Counted from the first letter of the stretch, positions 25,572-35,335 are shown. The stretch is 46,464 nt of DNA from Methanobacterium sp. (GCA_028700095.1 JAQVTJ010000002.1:1-46464); one strand, 5' to 3'. Numbers and translations are program-made. The notes: a model not told the origin generated them from the letters alone.

Positions 25572-26693
25572 GTGAAATTGAAAAATATAACTCCTGACAC
25601 ATTAGTATCTGAAAAAAAGGTTAAAAAAAATATAAATGAACCTAATAAAGAAGCTAAACTGGTAGCACTCCAGTCAATTGGCTATCCATTTCTATGTAAC
25701 CTAGTTGAAAATCCGAAAATTGAAATATTCGATAAAGAACTTTTTGAATTATATGCCCAAGAACAATGGGAAGGATGTATAGTTGATGAAGGATCATTTC
25801 TATTTGACCAGAAATTACTTCCAGACTATGCATTTAAAATTGTAAAAGCCCATCCAGATAATTCTAAAATAACAGATAATACCTCAATACTCCTAATAGA
25901 AGTTCAAGAATCACTTGAAATAAAACACATAAATACTAATATACAAATGGAAGATATAATAGGCCAAGAAAGAGCCAAAACCAAATGTAAGATAATAATG
26001 AAATATCTTAAAGAACCAGATAAATTCAAAGAATGGGCACCAAGAAATGTACTATTCTACGGAACACCAGGAACCGGAAAAACAATGCTTGCAAAATCTC
26101 TTTCAAATGAATTAAAAGTTCCATTATTCCTAGTTAAAGCAACAAGCCTAATAGGAGAGCATGTTGGTGATGGTGCCAGACAAATCCATGAACTATTTGA
26201 AATGGCCTCTGCAAGCGCCCCATCTGTAATATTTATAGATGAAATGGATGCCATAGGTCTAGATAGAAAATACCAATCATTAAGAGGAGATGTTTCAGAA
26301 GTTGTAAATGCATTGTTAACTGAAATGGATGGTATTGACCATCATAAAGGAGTTGTAACAATAGGTGCAACAAATAATCCGCATTTACTTGATTTTGCCA
26401 TAAGAAGCAGATTTGAAGAGGAAATTAAATTCACACTACCGGATATAAAAGAAAGACTAAAAATTTTAGAACTTTATACAGAAACAATGCCAATTAAGGC
26501 AGATATAAACTTGGATAAACTTGTAAAATGTACCAAGGGAATGTCAGGAAGAGATCTTAAAGAGAGAATCTTAAAAGTTGCTCTTCATAAAGCAATATAT
26601 GAAGATAAAGATAGTGTTACATGGGAACATATGAAATATGCTCTTAAACAACATAAAACCAAACAAAACGAACCCAAAAATATGTTCGCATAA
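25572..26693 (+). CDS. AAA-family ATPase
   Basis: An ATPase of the classical AAA group found in methanogens beside the proteasome-type and CDC48-type ATPases; substrate unknown. The N-terminal ~125 residues are a family-specific domain with no membrane segment. The AAA module follows: Walker A GTPGTGKT (residue about 164), pore-loop region SLIGEHVGDGARQIHELFEM, Walker B VIFIDEMDAIG, sensor 1 GVVTIGATNNP, arginine finger region AIRSRFEEEI, then the small helical domain with GMSGRDLKERIL (sensor 2). An in-frame ATG occurs 15 bases upstream, but the GTG at 25572 has AGGTATCC upstream, resembling the Shine-Dalgarno site, whereas the ATG has none. The length of 373 is usual. Single gene. Confidence 0.85.
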   Translation: MKLKNITPDTLVSEKKVKKNINEPNKEAKLVALQSIGYPFLCNLVENPKIEIFDKELFELYAQEQWEGCIVDEGSFLFDQKLLPDYAFKIVKAHPDNSKITDNTSILLIEVQESLEIKHINTNIQMEDIIGQERAKTKCKIIMKYLKEPDKFKEWAPRNVLFYGTPGTGKTMLAKSLSNELKVPLFLVKATSLIGEHVGDGARQIHELFEMASASAPSVIFIDEMDAIGLDRKYQSLRGDVSEVVNALLTEMDGIDHHKGVVTIGATNNPHLLDFAIRSRFEEEIKFTLPDIKERLKILELYTETMPIKADINLDKLVKCTKGMSGRDLKERILKVALHKAIYEDKDSVTWEHMKYALKQHKTKQNEPKNMFA

Positions 26694-27047
26694 AAAAAAC
26701 CTATATATCTTAACTCTATTCTCTTTTTTTTAATATTCTTAAGATAAAGACATATGATATTTATCTATAACATTATTTTCTATAATTATTCTATCTTGAA
26801 CAATATATTGATATGGTCTATCCATAAATATTAAGGAACCATCTATACTATTGAGTATATGGTCTTTGTATTTGATTAAAGTTAATGAAATTTTCTAGGG
26901 TTATATGTAGATTAGTTAGTTTTAAAAAATTTTATAGAAAATTAATATAATAACATCTTTCTTTTTATATCAATTTCAGAAAAATAAGGATTAATATTAT
27001 AATGGATTGGATTTAATATGATTTTGTTTAAAATAAAATATTAGTTC
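26694..27047. other. Gap between convergent genes
   Basis: Lies between the ends of the AAA ATPase and hemA genes. T-runs occur near 26725-26733. The minus strand at 26743-26893 has an open stretch without an early start codon that looks like a coding remnant. Otherwise I see nothing here. Confidence 0.5.
26743..26893 (-). pseudogene. Possible coding remnant
   Basis: On the minus strand about 50 codons are open and protein-like (KISLTLIKYKDHIL, then SIDGSLIFMDRPYQYIVQDR and IIIENNVIDKYH). The stretch is preceded by a stop and has no start codon until a Met halfway along. In DNA this AT-rich an open run with Asp, Arg, Pro and Gln is unusual, so it may be the tail of a lost gene. I do not recognise the family, and chance cannot be excluded. 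Confidence 0.3.
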
Positions 27048-28259
27048 TTATAACCATGGTTTTCTTGTGAAAATTGTTTCAGCAGCTTGTATAACATTTT
27101 TTTCATCATTTTCAGCTGCTTGTTTCAGATTTTTAATCACATCAAAAAATATACGTTCAATAACTGCCTTTGTTAGGTTATCCACTATTTTTTCATTACC
27201 ATTCATATTTCCAAGCATTTTAAATGCTTTTTGGGTTTCGTTTAATCTGATATTTTCAGCTGTCACCCTAATATTTGATATGATAGGTTCCACTTCTAAA
27301 TGTTTAAGAGAACGTTTTAAAAGTTTCAACTCATTTTTAACTATATCCTCAGCATCTGATGCTTCTGTTTCTCTCATTTCCCTATTTTTTTGTGCTATAT
27401 CTCTTAGATCATCAATATTAAATAGTTTCACACCAAGTTTAGAAACATTTTCTTCAATATCTCGAGGATTTGCAATGTCCACCATAACCATTTTTGAAAT
27501 AATATTTAAAGGCACAACATCTTTAATTTTTTCATAGGTTAAAATTGGATGTGGAGATCCAGTGGCACTTATAACAACATCTGCATCTGCCATTGCTTCA
27601 TCTAATTTATCAAAATGTATAGCTGATCCACCTAATTCCTTTGCAAGTTCAACTGCTCTATCATGGGTTCTATTTGCAACAACAATGGCCTTTAAATTTT
27701 TTTCAGCTAATGCTTTGGCAACAAGTGTTCCCATTTTACCTGCACCAATAATAAGCACTTTTTTACATTTAAGATCTCCATGTACAGATTCTGCTAGTTC
27801 AACAGCAGCTGAACCAATGGATAATGATCCTTCATTTATCTTAGTTTTTTTACGTACAACTTGACCAACATGAACTGCCTTTAAAAAGATGGTGTTAAGA
27901 ACTTCTTTACAACAACCTTCTTTAACACCTCTTTTTTGCGCGTCTTTTATTTGTCCAAGTATTTGGTCTTCTCCAATTATCATTGATTCTAATCCAGATG
28001 ATAATCTGAGTAAATGTTCCATTGCATTATCATTAGTTTCAATAACAAAATCATCAAATTGAATATTTTCAATAGAACATTCCCCTAAAACCATATAGAT
28101 CTCTGCTCTATTACATGTATTTATCTTAAGATATTCTTTTACAGGATATTTATCATGGATATAATTAAAAACAGATTCAAGTTTTTGGCTTGATTTTTCC
28201 ATTTTACTAATATCTGCTGTTTTGTGATCAACTCGAATGTTCAAAATCACTTTTTCCAC
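27048..28259 (-). CDS. hemA: Glutamyl-tRNA reductase
   Basis: Reduces Glu-tRNA(Glu) to glutamate-1-semialdehyde with NADPH, the first step of tetrapyrrole synthesis, which in this organism leads to coenzyme F430, corrinoids and siroheme. The catalytic nucleophile is Cys49 in KINTCNRAEIY. The N-terminal catalytic domain also has SSGLESMIIGEDQILGQIKD, and the NADPH domain has VLIIGAGKMGTLVAKAL followed by VANRTHDRA and VISATGSPHPIL. A C-terminal dimerisation helix completes 403 residues, the normal length. It lies 78 bases after the sirC gene on the same strand, last in the atwA-mm9-sirC-hemA group. Confidence 0.96.
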   Translation of the reverse strand: MEKVILNIRVDHKTADISKMEKSSQKLESVFNYIHDKYPVKEYLKINTCNRAEIYMVLGECSIENIQFDDFVIETNDNAMEHLLRLSSGLESMIIGEDQILGQIKDAQKRGVKEGCCKEVLNTIFLKAVHVGQVVRKKTKINEGSLSIGSAAVELAESVHGDLKCKKVLIIGAGKMGTLVAKALAEKNLKAIVVANRTHDRAVELAKELGGSAIHFDKLDEAMADADVVISATGSPHPILTYEKIKDVVPLNIISKMVMVDIANPRDIEENVSKLGVKLFNIDDLRDIAQKNREMRETEASDAEDIVKNELKLLKRSLKHLEVEPIISNIRVTAENIRLNETQKAFKMLGNMNGNEKIVDNLTKAVIERIFFDVIKNLKQAAENDEKNVIQAAETIFTRKPWL

Positions 28260-28337
28260 CTAGAATAAAATTTTTTTTTTTTATAATTTATTTTAACATT
28301 TACAAATCCTAATTTTTCTTTTATATGTTTCCTAAAA

Positions 28338-28961
28338 TTATATTGTTTCAAAATCAATCATTCTATTAACATAATCTTTAGCATCTTCAAATTTACCATT
28401 TGTTAAAAATTTTTTAATATTCGGATCTTCTAAAATATTATAAAGAATGGATCGTCTTTTTTTTTGATCATCTAATCTTTCTTTTAACATATTTCTTGCA
28501 AATGATTGGAGTTCAAGTTGCATAACATTCTCTGGACTTATTACTTTTTCTATCTTTTTTCTTAACTCTTTTGACATTAAAGGGCTTTTTCCACCTGTAA
28601 ATATACATATTTGCACATCACCTATGAAAAAAGAAGAAGGTACAATTAAATTACCTTTATTAGGATGATCTGCTCGGTTAACAAGTTTATGTCCCGATAA
28701 ATCAGCTACTTTTTGGTTTAACTCATGGTCAGCTGAAGCTGTAATAACAATATCTGCCCATTCAATCCAATTATTAATTTCTTCAACTGGTTTAATTGCT
28801 ACACCAAGATCAGATAAATAATTTGAAACATGGTTACCTACAATAACAACATTAGCTCCTGCCTTAAGAAATCTTATAGTTCTCCTTTTTCCTACTTCTC
28901 CAGAACCTACTATTAAAACTTTTTTATCTTCCATCTCAAGAAATAAAGGAGTCCAACCCAT
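28338..28961 (-). CDS. sirC: Precorrin-2 dehydrogenase (siroheme synthase N-domain)
   Basis: NAD-dependent oxidation of precorrin-2 to sirohydrochlorin, the branch-point intermediate from which F430, siroheme and cobalamin diverge. The protein opens with PLFLEMEDKKVLIVGSGEVG, the Rossmann loop, then RFLKAGANVVIVG. It continues with VITASADHELNQKVAD and LVNRADHPNKGNLIVPSSF, matching CysG-N/Met8p-type enzymes, with a C-terminal helical part (residues ~130-207). At 207 residues it is the single-function form. The ATG lies one base after the stop of the upstream Mm9 gene, with GGAG inside the end of that gene, so the two are translationally coupled. The family may also chelate metal; that cannot be decided here. 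Confidence 0.93.
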   Translation of the reverse strand: MGWTPLFLEMEDKKVLIVGSGEVGKRRTIRFLKAGANVVIVGNHVSNYLSDLGVAIKPVEEINNWIEWADIVITASADHELNQKVADLSGHKLVNRADHPNKGNLIVPSSFFIGDVQICIFTGGKSPLMSKELRKKIEKVISPENVMQLELQSFARNMLKERLDDQKKRRSILYNILEDPNIKKFLTNGKFEDAKDYVNRMIDFETI

Positions 28962-28962
28962 C

Positions 28963-29439
<477 letters not shown>

Positions 29440-29443
29440 TATT

Positions 29444-31039
29444 TTATTCCTCCGTAAGCATCTTCTCTTTTTCTTTAGGCGTTAAATCCTCAACAATTTC
29501 TTTTGGATCGCCTATTTTAAGTATTTTCCCACCACGCATCAATGCAGCCCTATCACACACATCAAGAACAAAATCCATATCATGTGATATTATTAGAAAA
29601 GTTTGATTAAGTTCATCACGTGCTCTTCTTATGGAATCAGTAACCTGGACTCGTGTAATAGGATCCATTGTGCCGGTTGGTTCATCTAAAATTACAATAT
29701 TCGGTTCTTTAATAAGAACCTGGGCAAGAGCAACTCTGTGACGTTCTCCTCCACTTAATTCATCAGGATATTTTGTTAATAAATTATTTGCATAATTTTC
29801 ATCAAAACCAACTGCTTTAAGTACATATATAGCTTTTATTTTAGCAAATTCCGCAGGAAGTTCAAGACTAATTGCTTCTGTAAGATTTCCAAGCACATCT
29901 CTATGAGGATAAAGACTATATTCCTGATGTAAAATTCCAATATATGGTATTACACGTCCCCTTCCAACAGGACCTTTTTGTGTCATATCAATCCAGGTTT
30001 CACCTAACTTTACCTCAATTTTACCTGCGCTAGGATCTGTTAAGCCATACAGTATTCTTGAAAATGTTGTTTTTCCAGCACCACTAAGTCCAACAATACC
30101 AAAGATCTCATTTGCATTGACAGTAAGATCAATACCATCAACTGCCTTAACAACCCCTCTTTCAATGGAATAATAATGTTTTTTAACATTTTCCATTTCT
30201 ATTATAGGACCGCCAGTTTTGAAAACATCTTTTTTCTCTGGTAATGGTACTTGGGACATGAATTCCTGAACAACAGTCTCTGGATCTCCTTCAACAAGTA
30301 TTTCTCCCTTTTCAAGCCATACAACATGATCTGATAATTTTTTCATAACTTCAGGCCAGTGAGAGGTTATAATCATTGTAGTACCTTTATTTTTTACTCC
30401 GCTAAGCAATGCTTGGTGAATTAATTCAGCTGTCTTAGGATCTAAAGTACCTGTAGGTTCATCAGCAAGGAATATCATTGGTTCCTTTGCTATTTGTCTT
30501 GCAAGTACTACTCTTTGTTTTTCTCCTCCACTTAAATCTCTTGCAATATGAGTAATTCTATGGGCCATTTGTGCCATTTCAATAACATCTATAGCCATAT
30601 ACATACTATCCTCTTCTTTATGGCCAGTTATTGATTTTAGAACATTGTCTATTACTGTATCATCCTCATAAAGTGCGAAGGTTCGTTGTAACATTATAGA
30701 AATTCTACGTTTAATTGCTGCAAAAAGTTTACGATCACTATTCCAGAAATCAACTTTTTCCAGTTCAAATTTACCTCCACATTTACATATTTTTCCAGTA
30801 GCAGATGGTGGTTCTACCCTTAAACAATTCTGACATAAAGCTATTGTATATATAATCTGACCTTCATCTGGCCTGTAATCTTTCATTCCTCTTAACATAT
30901 TTATAAGCACAGATTTGCCAGAACCACTTCTTCCAAGAATACCTAAAACTTTTCCTTCATCAATGCTCATATCCAGATTTTTTAAGATTTTGGTACCGTT
31001 AAAGGTTTTTGTAACATTTTTCACTTCTATAAAAGACAT
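29444..31039 (-). CDS. atwA: Methyl-coenzyme M reductase activation component A2 (ABC-type ATPase)
   Basis: Component A2 binds ATP and takes part in reductive activation of the Ni(I) F430 centre of methyl-coenzyme M reductase. It has two ABC ATPase halves in 531 residues and no membrane segments. Half 1: Walker A GRSGSGKS at 36-43, signature LSGGEKQRV, Walker B FLADEPTGTLDP. Half 2: Walker A GLSGAGKT, signature LSGGERHRV, Walker B VILDEPTGTMDP. An insertion in half 1 carries four Cys (C69, C72, C85, C87) as a zinc or Fe-S knuckle, a feature of AtwA. It is followed closely by mm9, sirC and hemA on the same strand. Start ATG with AGGTGG upstream. Confidence 0.93.
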   Translation of the reverse strand: MSFIEVKNVTKTFNGTKILKNLDMSIDEGKVLGILGRSGSGKSVLINMLRGMKDYRPDEGQIIYTIALCQNCLRVEPPSATGKICKCGGKFELEKVDFWNSDRKLFAAIKRRISIMLQRTFALYEDDTVIDNVLKSITGHKEEDSMYMAIDVIEMAQMAHRITHIARDLSGGEKQRVVLARQIAKEPMIFLADEPTGTLDPKTAELIHQALLSGVKNKGTTMIITSHWPEVMKKLSDHVVWLEKGEILVEGDPETVVQEFMSQVPLPEKKDVFKTGGPIIEMENVKKHYYSIERGVVKAVDGIDLTVNANEIFGIVGLSGAGKTTFSRILYGLTDPSAGKIEVKLGETWIDMTQKGPVGRGRVIPYIGILHQEYSLYPHRDVLGNLTEAISLELPAEFAKIKAIYVLKAVGFDENYANNLLTKYPDELSGGERHRVALAQVLIKEPNIVILDEPTGTMDPITRVQVTDSIRRARDELNQTFLIISHDMDFVLDVCDRAALMRGGKILKIGDPKEIVEDLTPKEKEKMLTEE

Positions 31040-31221
31040 TTAACCACCTTTTCTATGTGTATTTCAATTTTTAGATAAATTAATTTGAATATAATTTCTA
31101 AATTGATAATATTAAATTATAATTATTTGATCCACCCAATATATATTTTAACAATCTATTACCTTTAAAAACATTATAAATTTTTTTTTATATAATAATC
31201 TATTAAATAAAATTTTATAAA

Positions 31222-31956
31222 TCATATTCTTGATAAATCAAAGGATAAATTTCCATTAATAGCAGCTCTTGCAATAGAAATACCATTTGCACCTGCAGAG
31301 AGCATATTTTGGGCAGATATTAAATCTTTAACTGAATTGTTTCCTATAATAAAAATATCTACATTTTTTTTAATAGATTTAATAATATCATAATCTGCAG
31401 TGTCAAATCCTGGTTTCATTGCATCTACATGTAAAAAATCTGCTCCTGCATCATCTATTGCTTTAACAATCTTAATAATATCCACACCAGCTACATTGGC
31501 ACGTATTTTAACAGAAACTTTTTTATCACAATTTTCAACAACTTTTGAAATAAAATCTTTAAGCAGGCTAGAATTTCTTAGAAGAGCCTGTCCACAGCCT
31601 GCTTCTATTAATTCCTCTTGTCTACAATGGGCATTTATTTCTATTATGTCAATTTCAGATATTTCAGATATTTTTATAATAGGATCTGGAGAGCTTGCAC
31701 GAAGATTAACAGATACTAATCCATTATAATTATTATTGTTTTTTATAATTTTGATTTCATTAATTATATGTTGTTTTAAATGATTCTGAGCAATATCAAA
31801 TTCAGATCTGCCTCTTTTAATTATTTTCAATCCTGCATCTATAGATTTTTGATCTGCATTATAACCTCCAATTGTTAAAATATCAAAACCATAAACAGAC
31901 ATTTTATTACAGAATTTTCCATTAGTTATACCTGCCATTGGAGCTAAAACCTTCAA
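31222..31956 (-). CDS. NifR3/dihydrouridine-synthase-like TIM-barrel protein
   Basis: A TIM-barrel protein of the nifR3/FMN oxidoreductase superfamily found in methanogens. It starts KVLAPMAGITNGKFC; the later IIEINAHCRQEELIEAGCGQ and VSVKIRANVAGVDI correspond to the family's substrate-site strands, and DFLHVDAMKPGFDTADYD and FIIGNNSVKDLISAQ to the FMN phosphate region. I choose the TTG at 31956 as start because GGGGAGGT lies 7 bases before it and within the longer frame from the ATG at 31980; this yields about 244 residues and the clean start M-K-V-L-A-P-M-A-G. Published descriptions of marker-9 proteins mention versions fused to a nifR3-type barrel. Here the two are separate genes flanking atwA, implying a common process. 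True dihydrouridine synthase activity is not supported. Confidence 0.78.
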   Translation of the reverse strand: MKVLAPMAGITNGKFCNKMSVYGFDILTIGGYNADQKSIDAGLKIIKRGRSEFDIAQNHLKQHIINEIKIIKNNNNYNGLVSVNLRASSPDPIIKISEISEIDIIEINAHCRQEELIEAGCGQALLRNSSLLKDFISKVVENCDKKVSVKIRANVAGVDIIKIVKAIDDAGADFLHVDAMKPGFDTADYDIIKSIKKNVDIFIIGNNSVKDLISAQNMLSAGANGISIARAAINGNLSFDLSRI

Positions 31957-32083
31957 ATGTAATACCTCCCCATAAAACAAAATTATAATATGTTTAAAAT
32001 AAATACCATATAATTCCTATAAATTTAAAATAAAAATATTAAGGATTCTTTTCTTTTTATAACCCCATCTATATTTATTTAAT

Positions 32084-32845
32084 TTATTCTTCATTTTTCA
32101 TTACATGTACAAGATTATAGGTAAATCCACCCCTTATTTCTTCAAGTGCAAGATCTGCAAGATTTGCTGCTTTTTCTGCTGTAGGTGCTTTTCCAACCCC
32201 TGCTTTAAGTGCAATATTTATTTCACTTTCAATTTCTTCAATTATCTTAAGAAGTCCCTCTGGATTTAGACCATTACATGGTGACATGAAGTTATCTCCA
32301 CCAATAAAGAAAAGTAAAGATCCTTTTTCAATAAGTTTTTTCATTAAAAAATGTTGTACCCTATTTACTATAAATGAAGTATCATATGCTGGAATAATAT
32401 CAGTAAGAGAATCAGTTATACCATTAATATCTATATGGGCAATTTGTACAAAGCTTTCATCACTTTTTACCAATCCCTCTATAGCCAAAACTTCTGTTCT
32501 TTCCTCTGACTGTGCACCACCATAATTTTGAAGGGCATTTGTTGCTTTTCGCTGTGCTTCATATGGAGTTTCTGCAACTCCCACACCCATACTAACTGTT
32601 ATGGGATATCTGTTTCCTATGGATTTCTGTATTCTCAGATGATCCTCCATATTCACACCATTTGTTACTGCAAGCATATTATCAAAACGGGTGAAAAATA
32701 CTAATCCGCCCTTTGCAGCAAACTGCCTTTGAAGGTCTGCATATAGCTCTGCTTGCAGAATCTGTAGATCTGCTTCTGCCCTTGGTGTTGGAGTAACTGT
32801 CCATGGGCCATAATTGTCAATTTGAATTAAAGTCATTTGAATCAT
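32084..32845 (-). CDS. arfA: GTP cyclohydrolase III
   Basis: Converts GTP to 2-amino-5-formylamino-6-ribosylamino-4(3H)-pyrimidinone phosphate (FAPy) and pyrophosphate, the first step of archaeal riboflavin and F420-deazaflavin synthesis. It has the two nucleotide-cyclase-like repeats of the family: IQIDNYGPWTVTPTPRAEAD and GLVFFTRFDNMLAVTNG in the first; IAHIDINGITDSLTDIIPAY and LLFFIGGDNFMSPCNG in the second, with GVGVAETPYEAQRKA and GVGKAPTAEKAANLAD as the matching strands. 253 residues, normal length. Its ATG overlaps the stop of cofD by four bases (ATGA), so the two are translationally coupled, placing two steps of F420 formation together. Confidence 0.94.
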   Translation of the reverse strand: MIQMTLIQIDNYGPWTVTPTPRAEADLQILQAELYADLQRQFAAKGGLVFFTRFDNMLAVTNGVNMEDHLRIQKSIGNRYPITVSMGVGVAETPYEAQRKATNALQNYGGAQSEERTEVLAIEGLVKSDESFVQIAHIDINGITDSLTDIIPAYDTSFIVNRVQHFLMKKLIEKGSLLFFIGGDNFMSPCNGLNPEGLLKIIEEIESEINIALKAGVGKAPTAEKAANLADLALEEIRGGFTYNLVHVMKNEE

Positions 32846-33747
32846 AAAATCTCACCCAATGTGGTTCTGGCTAAACTCTTTTTTTCTCCGATATTATTCA
32901 TGTTGGTGTTTGTTACAACAACCTCTGGTATTAGTCTTTCTATTTTATTCTTGTAGGCATTATCCTTACGATCTATAATAAATTTGTCTAAAAAGTTTGC
33001 ATACATCTTTGCAACACCTAAACATGACACATCATGTCCTAGAGCATGCATAAATTTAGCTGCAGGGCCACTTACAGGTGCATCAGCAATAATAGGAGAT
33101 ATTCCAACTACATAAGTCTTTTTTAGGGCTTTATATATTCCTTTTAAATTTATTATTGGTCCTATGGAAGTTATTGGATTTGAAGGTCCTATTATAATCA
33201 TATCAGAATCTTCAATCAACTCAATAAGTCCTGGTGTTGGTGAAACAGGATCATATTTAATATCAATAACTTCAGGCATGCCTTGTTTTTCAACAAGGAA
33301 TTTATGAAAATCCATTTTTCCTTGGTTTGTTTCAATAGTTATATTAGATTTCCCATTACTCATGGGAATTATTTGAGATTCAATACCTAAGGATTTTCTT
33401 TGAATGTCAACAACCCTTGAAAGAGAATATTGTTCCATAAGTAATGTTTTCTGTATTTTTATGGCCCTATCTCTGTCACCAATTTTAAGGGTTTCAGGAC
33501 ATTTGATCTCCTTTAAAGTTTCATGTGTTATAAATGTATCATCCTTAATCCCATACCATGTATCATTATTAATAATTCCTGCCAATGTATACATAACTGT
33601 GTCAATATCTGCCGCCACATAAACTCCAGAAAAATAACTGTTTTCAACTGTATTAACAATAACACGAAATTTTTCAGGCTCAACTAATTCCATAATACCT
33701 TGCAATAATTTAGGAGTGCCTGTTCCACCAGAAAGTATAGTTATCAT
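32842..33747 (-). CDS. cofD: 2-phospho-L-lactate transferase (F420 biosynthesis)
   Basis: Transfers the phospholactyl group from its guanylyl-activated form to Fo, making F420-0. It opens ITILSGGTGTPKLLQGIMEL, the nucleotide-binding loop of the family. Further motifs are NTVENSYFSGVYVAADIDTV, GDRDRAIKIQKTLLM near residue 90, LVEKQGMPEVIDIKYDPVSP, and IIIGPSNPITSIGPIINLKG. The C-terminal segment has ISPIIADAPVSGPAAKFM. At 301 residues it is full length. It is followed with a 4-base overlap by arfA, and cofE lies 81 bases upstream on the same strand, a compact F420 cluster. Confidence 0.95.
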   Translation of the reverse strand: MITILSGGTGTPKLLQGIMELVEPEKFRVIVNTVENSYFSGVYVAADIDTVMYTLAGIINNDTWYGIKDDTFITHETLKEIKCPETLKIGDRDRAIKIQKTLLMEQYSLSRVVDIQRKSLGIESQIIPMSNGKSNITIETNQGKMDFHKFLVEKQGMPEVIDIKYDPVSPTPGLIELIEDSDMIIIGPSNPITSIGPIINLKGIYKALKKTYVVGISPIIADAPVSGPAAKFMHALGHDVSCLGVAKMYANFLDKFIIDRKDNAYKNKIERLIPEVVVTNTNMNNIGEKKSLARTTLGEIL

Positions 33748-33828
33748 AAGAAAATCCTTCTTTTTTTTTATTATATTTCTTGTAAAAAAAATAAAAGAAA
33801 ATGTTTTATTTAGAATAGTGTATAGTTT

Positions 33829-34590
33829 TTATCTAAATACATCATATTCTTTTGGTCTGATTAAAGGTTTGGAATTTGCTATTTTATTTCTTAATAATTT
33901 AAAATAATTAACACCCCGTATTATTACAACAGGAATTCCTTCATCTGCCTGTCCCATTATAATAGATGCTGCTGATGCTAATTCATCTGCAACTGCTATT
34001 TTTGTTGTTTGAAGCGGTCTTTTATATAAATCTAATTTTCCTTTTTGATCCCATACTGATTCCATACCAGATATTCCAATTGCAACACCAACTGCACCTT
34101 CTCTGAAGGGACGTCCTTGTGTGTCAGATATTATAACTGCAACTTCCTTTTTTGTTTGGGTTTCTATTTCTTTCCGGATTTTCTCTGCACTTTTATCAGG
34201 ATTTATAGGGATGGGTGTTGCAAATCCATCTTCAATATTTGATTCATCTATCCCTGCATTTGCACATATAAAACCATGTTTAGTTTCACAGATTATGAAA
34301 TCAGGTCCTATTTTAATTATATCAGCAGATTCACCAATAATAGCTTCAACAAGTTTACTATTTTTTCCAGTTTTTTCTGAAATTTCAATAGCATCTACAC
34401 TTGGTTTTATTAATTTAAGATCTATTACTGTACCTTCTGCTTTAGCAATGGCAGTTTCTGCAATTACAATAATATCTTCATTACAAATTTCAACACCTTC
34501 CTTATTTGCAATGTTAATTATAATATTTGCAAGATCATCTCCTTCTTTTATAAGTGGAATTTTTCTAATACCAATAAGATTAACACACAT
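33829..34590 (-). CDS. cofE: Coenzyme F420-0:L-glutamate ligase
   Basis: GTP-dependent addition of glutamates to F420-0, giving F420-2. The sequence starts with IGIRKIPLIKEGDDLANIII and DIIVIAETAIAKAEGTVIDL. It then shows IKIGPDFIICETKHGFICAN and AGIDESN, VAVIISDTQGRPFREGAVGV with AIGISGMESVWDQKGKLDLY, and ADELASAASIIMGQADEGIP. These cover the GTP- and F420-binding regions; 253 residues is the archaeal length (the bacterial fused nitroreductase domain is absent). It lies upstream of cofD. The AGGTGCTATAAA stretch before the ATG gives a fair Shine-Dalgarno site. Confidence 0.95.
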   Translation of the reverse strand: MCVNLIGIRKIPLIKEGDDLANIIINIANKEGVEICNEDIIVIAETAIAKAEGTVIDLKLIKPSVDAIEISEKTGKNSKLVEAIIGESADIIKIGPDFIICETKHGFICANAGIDESNIEDGFATPIPINPDKSAEKIRKEIETQTKKEVAVIISDTQGRPFREGAVGVAIGISGMESVWDQKGKLDLYKRPLQTTKIAVADELASAASIIMGQADEGIPVVIIRGVNYFKLLRNKIANSKPLIRPKEYDVFR

Positions 34591-34624
34591 TTTATAGCAC
34601 CTTTTTTTTTATGAAAAATAGTTT

Positions 34625-35239
34625 TTATATAACACTTATCTCCCATTTATTCTTTCCAAAGGCAGCTGCTGATGTTACAGGATTTGTGAATTCTTTAAAT
34701 TTACCTTGATCCATTATAAATCTAGCTGCTTTTTTTGCAGTATCAGCTTTAAAATCAACTATTTGAGGCCTGGTATGTTCATAGGTGGATATATATGCAC
34801 ATCTTCCTGTTTCAACTTTTTGAACTATTAAATCTTCATGGGTAACAATGCCAATATAGGAATTACCTTGAATTGTTGTTGCACCAGCAATACGTGGAGT
34901 TTTAAAATCATCCTTTTCATAATCCATGGAAAGTAATGTTAAAGCTATTGCATCTCGAATATTCATTCCTGAACCTATTTTATCACCTATTACATCAGTA
35001 TGTGAACCATTAGAAACAACAGCAATATCACCAACAATTTTTATGGAATTATATGCTATATAAGGATTTTTAAATACATCTTTTTCATTTCCCTCTGTTG
35101 GAACAACTGAGGCTTTATCTATAAATGATTTTGCTATTCTATTTGGAAAAGATCTACTGGATACTCTGTATGCAACAAATTTTCCAGATTCTGTACTTCC
35201 TACTGCTAATATTCTTCCAAGATACACTTCATTCACCAT
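34625..35239 (-). CDS. purO: IMP cyclohydrolase (archaeal type)
   Basis: Closes the purine ring from FAICAR to IMP, the last step of purine synthesis, in archaea that lack bacterial PurH. The sequence runs YLGRILAVGSTESGKFVAYR and VSSRSFPNR at the start, VVSNGSHTDVIGDKIGSGM in the middle, and TPRIAGATTIQGNSYIGIVT toward the C-terminus, all typical of PurO; 204 residues is the usual size. It lies in the minus-strand block next to cofE (34 bases) and exbD (about 100 bases). GTP made downstream of IMP is the substrate for ArfA, a possible reason for clustering. Confidence 0.94.
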   Translation of the reverse strand: MVNEVYLGRILAVGSTESGKFVAYRVSSRSFPNRIAKSFIDKASVVPTEGNEKDVFKNPYIAYNSIKIVGDIAVVSNGSHTDVIGDKIGSGMNIRDAIALTLLSMDYEKDDFKTPRIAGATTIQGNSYIGIVTHEDLIVQKVETGRCAYISTYEHTRPQIVDFKADTAKKAARFIMDQGKFKEFTNPVTSAAAFGKNKWEISVI

Positions 35240-35335
35240 ATTTTTTTTATATAATATACTTCATATATAATACTATAATAGAATAAAGTAAAAACTGGGA
35301 CAGGATAGGTATATGGGAATTGGAATTTTTTTTTA

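Noticed and set aside
27067..27537. 156-codon open frame on the plus strand opposite hemA
   Set aside because: Antisense shadow of the conserved C-terminal half of HemA; the composition is dominated by Ser, Phe and Ile and no motif is present.
29444..31039. AtwA as an ordinary ABC transporter ATPase
   Set aside because: Two fused ATPase halves, no permease gene nearby, a four-Cys insertion in the first half, and linkage to mm9 and F430-precursor genes all match component A2.
31957..31980. ATG at 31980 as start of the nifR3-like protein
   Set aside because: GGGGAGGT lies downstream of that ATG and 7 bases before a TTG, and the family N-terminus begins right at the TTG (KVLAPMAG).
34121..34597. 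158-codon open frame on the plus strand opposite cofE
   Set aside because: Antisense shadow; CofE is fully supported by motifs on the other strand.
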